A stretch of DNA of 64,000 nt, from positions 434,001 to 498,000 of the forward strand of contig NW_020194558.1 of the NCBI RefSeq assembly GCF_002865645.1. Direction: 5' to 3'. Positions within the stretch are counted from its first letter, which is position 1. Each line of letters opens with the position of its first letter. The DNA is from Hyaloscypha bicolor E. Taxonomy: Eukaryota > Ascomycota > Leotiomycetes > Helotiales > Hyaloscyphaceae. A model generated the notes under the pieces. It made no database searches. It worked only from the letters and a program-made list of their open reading frames with translations, and had not been told where the DNA came from. The position numbers and the translations under genes were made by a program. Below are positions 60,715 through 64,000 of this stretch, piece after piece.

Positions 60715-62982
60715 TTATAACCCAGAGTCGTCCTTTACATAGTAAGCAGTCGGTTGATACGCATCCCAAGCTTTACACGGCGCATCCAAAGTACTTAAAG
60801 ACATTAGTCCCGAAATCTCGCTCTCGCGCTCCAGAAACTGTACTGCGAGACCTTCGCCTACGTGCCAGGCCTATTGAATCTTACATCAGCTTACAGCTTT
60901 CCAACATCTTGTCTTTCCTCATGTGAAGTGTCCAACTATTCAAGAGAATGAACTCACAATATGACAATGCATCAACCATGCACCAGGATTGTCCGTCAAG
61001 AAAGCAATGACAAGCCACCCACCTGACGACGGCGGGCCACCGCCAGCAGGGGCTGCAGGCGCGGGAAGCATTGCGACATCCCGTCGAGGAGGATTCGTGT
61101 ACTGTAAGGTTGAGGCGAACGAGTTATCCCAAGCTCCCAAACCAGTTCCTAAAAGGTAGAAATCATGGCCATGCTTTCAAGTATCAGTCACATGATCATG
61201 ACAGGGCTCAAGAAACTCACGAGATGGATTGGGTGAGGGACGCTGAGGAAACCTGTCGATTGAATGATCCAGAAGTAGTACTGCATTGGAAATTAGCTTT
61301 CTGGTTTCGATTGATGGATGGCTGCGACTTACGGCATTGGCTTCGGGCAACTTAATGAGGTTCAAGTCCACCGGAAAAGAGTCATTACTCTCTTGGACAT
61401 ACTTCAGAGTCGGCAGTTCCCAGTCGATGTCAAGCGGTGTTCCATTAATCGTCCACGTTACGATATTTCCAGTTTGTCCGGGTACACCACCGCCATTGAG
61501 TGAGACATTAAGCTGTTGAACGTGGGTGAGGAAATCCCCGGAAGGAACATCCTTCTTGACGTAGGGGACGATTGTAGTCTCATCCGAACAGCGTTGGGTA
61601 TAGGCTGCTCCAAGCGTCGTCGGATCACCAACTGGTGCCCCAGCGTAATTGAAGATCGCTTTGATGTTGAAATTATTGTTATTGGCACCGCAGGCCAGTT
61701 GGACATCCGCTCGAAACCAGTAACTGGATATGGCCTGAGTCGCTGTTATGATAACATCGTAGCGTTGACCGATTCCAATGAATAGCCATTGCGTTGAGTA
61801 AGGGACAATAGGGACAAAGTCTGCCTGAATCACGGTGAGATTGTGTCCATCGAGGGAGACCATGAAGTGATTGTCCAACGAGGTGTTGATAAGTCTAAGA
61901 CGGTATTTCTTTCCCTTGGTCATAGTCACAGTGTTGTAGGCTCCTCCACCACCGGCGGTCGGATTCACCATCGTTCCATTGATCAACCCATTGTCCGCTG
62001 CTGGTGGACCTCCTTGTGCTGCAATCTCGGCTTCTTGGAATGCGGTTGGATGGTACCAATCTGTGATGGGCATTGCGCCAAGGTCGATGTCGTAATTCGC
62101 TGTCGCTGGTCCGTAGATTACTATTGGCCCAAGAACCCCATCTCCATATTGCGCTGAGAAATGCGAGTGGTACCAGGTCGTCCTAAATTGTTGTTAACAA
62201 CTTCTTCAGTACCATGGACTGATTGAAAGTACCCAAATTGTGTGCAGAGAAAAGTATATGTCTTTGTCTCTCCAGGAGCAAGGGGGCACTACAAGCTTGT
62301 CACTATCCGGTCAACTCTTTGAGAAAAATTCCTGTTGATACCTCTGTAATGCCATTGGTGCCATCCATATTGCAGGAGTTCGCCTGCCGAATGCCGTGCC
62401 AGTGCATGCTCGTTCTGGGAGGGTTCAGCAACTTGTGCCTCGCGAATTATTTCTGCGGGACACTTACCCATTGTTCTTCAAGCTGTTTTTGACAGTGACT
62501 TGTAGTGTATCACCCCAATCTATAATTTCCATTAGTAATGGCAACTACAATCTTCAGTCCCGCTCAGATACAAAACTTACTTGCAGAAATCGTAGGTCCT
62601 GGATACTGGCCATTGATGGCCCTGAAGTTTTGTTAATGTCTTTTCATCCTCTCGTAAATCTGCTGGACATACATCACAAGACGAGAGTACCCATCTGGAG
62701 CCAAGGTTGTGTTCGTTATCTCGAGGTGGTACTAGAAAAAGTCAGAAATCTCAATTAAGAAACCCGGGACTCTCTTACCGAAACAGTTTTGCCAGTGACT
62801 GGCCATTTCGTGTCATAGTCAGTCGCAATACTGAACCCATTTCCCCAGCACTGTCTCGTAAAAGGTCCGTTTGTGCAGCTGGAATCAGCAACTTTAGTAG
62901 ATGTCGATGTCTGAGAAGTCGTCGTCGTCGCTGTTGAGGCAAAGGAGGCGAGGCTTGCTAGTATAAAAGCCAGGAGTAACAT
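60715..62982 (-). CDS. Laccase (multicopper oxidase), ten exons
   Basis: Exons (- strand): 62982-62779, 62731-62673, 62621-62581, 62519-62468, 62414-62342, 62288-62233, 62182-61333, 61280-61221, 61173-60958, 60870-60715; 588 aa, nine GT-AG introns of 47-87 bp, phases consistent. Laccases oxidise phenols with four coppers and reduce O2 to water, here outside the cell (signal peptide about 1-17, then a Thr/Ser-rich stretch). All copper motifs are present: HWHGIRQ (H123, H125), WYHSHFSAQYGDG (H167, H169), HPIHLHGHDF (H461, H464, H466), HCHIAWHVGEGL (H534, C535, H536, H540). Leu545, ten after Cys535, is the usual axial residue. The protein ends in DSGL, the ascomycete C-terminal plug. Residues 502-515 are an Ala/Pro/Gly-rich insertion before GGWLVIAF. 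Start: ATG opening the signal peptide. Confidence 0.97.
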
Positions 62983-63054
62983 CTTGATTGATCTGAAGAG
63001 CAACTATTTCTTTCAATCACTCGCAATCTGAATGAGTGAATGAAACGGGAGCAC

Positions 63055-63062
63055 GATATACT
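63055..63062 (-). promoter_or_regulatory. Candidate TATA box of the laccase gene
   Basis: GTATATCG on the - strand, about 75 bp upstream of the laccase start codon. Weak match; no second promoter element is certain. Confidence 0.25.
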
Positions 63063-64000
63063 GCTTCCGAAGTGCGGAAGCTTTTCCTGCCCAGGGATCA
63101 CCCATTACCCCCCGAGGATTCCATTCTAAGAATGAGAATTGGACCGCTTGTGTGAAGCTTACTTTCAATATTCTGGCCATGTGCCATTTATCATTGGACA
63201 GCCACTCGTTCAGCTTCCCCGTTTGCAACAAGGAATAAGCACCTCACAGCTCGAGGGATGCCTGTCAATGCATCGAGGCTGACACGGGAATCAACGCCCG
63301 TGCCCCTCCAGGTCCCTCATCCCAACTTTGAGATCCATGCACATACAGGTACTTTCGTTAGGGAGATGCAACTTTGATGTAGTCATGCAGCACACTTCAA
63401 GAAGTTAAGCTTTGTGGCAGTTTGTGATAGGCACTCAGCCTCCGCTTCGGTCACTGTTTTGCGGCCCGCTACTCACACGGACAAATGCTTATGCCCAGAA
63501 TACGAGCATCCCCATAATGGCTTGAAGCTGGAGATCAGAAATCAGGGGTCGGTATGTGGAGGATGCAGCGAGACACTGAGGCGTTTGGGGCGGGAGGCTG
63601 GGAGTGGAGAGCGAAGTCGTATGACTTTCCGAGTATTGATCATGAAGGGCCGCCGGGGTACAGAATGCCTCTGATCGGGGTTCAGCCCGGCGCAAATCAT
63701 CTTCATGATAGCCTGCGGCCCTGGGTCAGATGTTAGCTTCATGTGTTCATCCTCGCGGATCATCGGAGTTGAGTTATTCCTTGCTTGAGGTGACCTGCGA
63801 AATTCCTCTTGGACGGGTCCGTGCTGGTTCTCCCCCACAACAGCCCGATCTTTTCCCCACCCCGGGAGGCTGAACAACCATAAAAAAAATCGATGTCGCA
63901 CAAGAGTGGCACAGCACCCCAGAAATAGCTCCCAATCCTAGACTTGCAAGGTCGATCGTTTGACAGCTCATGCTTATTACCCCGCAGGCCTGAGTTCCGC
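63063..64000. other. Laccase upstream region to window end, no gene supported
   Basis: GC-normal non-coding DNA. Short ORFs of 60-119 codons occur on both strands and overlap each other without recognisable motifs or splice patterns, so I list none of them as genes. An unknown gene beginning beyond 64000 cannot be excluded. Confidence 0.5.

Noticed and set aside
63542..63901. 119-codon ORF on - near the window end
   Set aside because: It overlaps several other short ORFs on both strands, with no domain or splice evidence.

Overview
The window looks like a chromosome segment of a filamentous ascomycete (Pezizomycotina). Evidence: spliced genes with short introns (42-87 bp) carrying GT-AG ends and CTAAC/CTAAT-type branch sites, an ascomycete-type laccase ending in DSGL, a DUF6536 membrane protein, and very AT-rich tracts in which CA and TG dinucleotides are nearly absent. 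That dinucleotide pattern is the footprint of repeat-induced point mutation (RIP). Inside the AT-rich tracts, retrotransposon reading frames can still be followed with stops mostly where Gln, Arg or Trp codons are expected.

Layout. 1-16025 is a RIP block: a decayed Ty1/copia element on + (about 240-3760), then an unidentified + strand coding-like frame (about 3840-15500) split by a - strand Ty3/gypsy element (6985-13233) with 320/280-bp LTRs and a 5-bp target duplication. A 166-bp unmutated GC island sits at 16029-16194. 17030-19880 is a GC-normal island with one 593-aa membrane protein gene. 19880-23880 is RIP DNA. 23880-27045 carries a complete six-exon DUF6536 gene. After another AT strip, 27700-34560 carries a truncated BCS1-like AAA ATPase pseudogene, a secreted Cys-rich protein, an ankyrin-repeat protein and a second secreted protein, with several local tandem repeats. 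34560-36240 and 36770-38950 are RIP DNA around a small coiled-coil ORF relic (36428-36721).

38952-60426 is a nested retroelement: an outer - strand Ty1/copia element is interrupted by a + strand Ty3/gypsy element (44151-59144) whose 3' end plus LTR is tandemly duplicated (1.87 kb, twice). Immediately beyond it, 60715-62982 is an intact ten-exon laccase on -, followed by its upstream region to the window end.

The live genes are thus isolated GC-normal islands in a RIP landscape, and all but the ankyrin gene encode secreted or membrane proteins. This is the two-speed architecture in which fungi often keep secreted, fast-evolving genes. I see no tRNA, rRNA, CRISPR or bacterial-type feature. I found no convincing new multi-gene system; the best leads are the split unidentified frame, the in-frame triplication of the RT catalytic motif, the tandem LTR-ended duplication, and the possible MITE.
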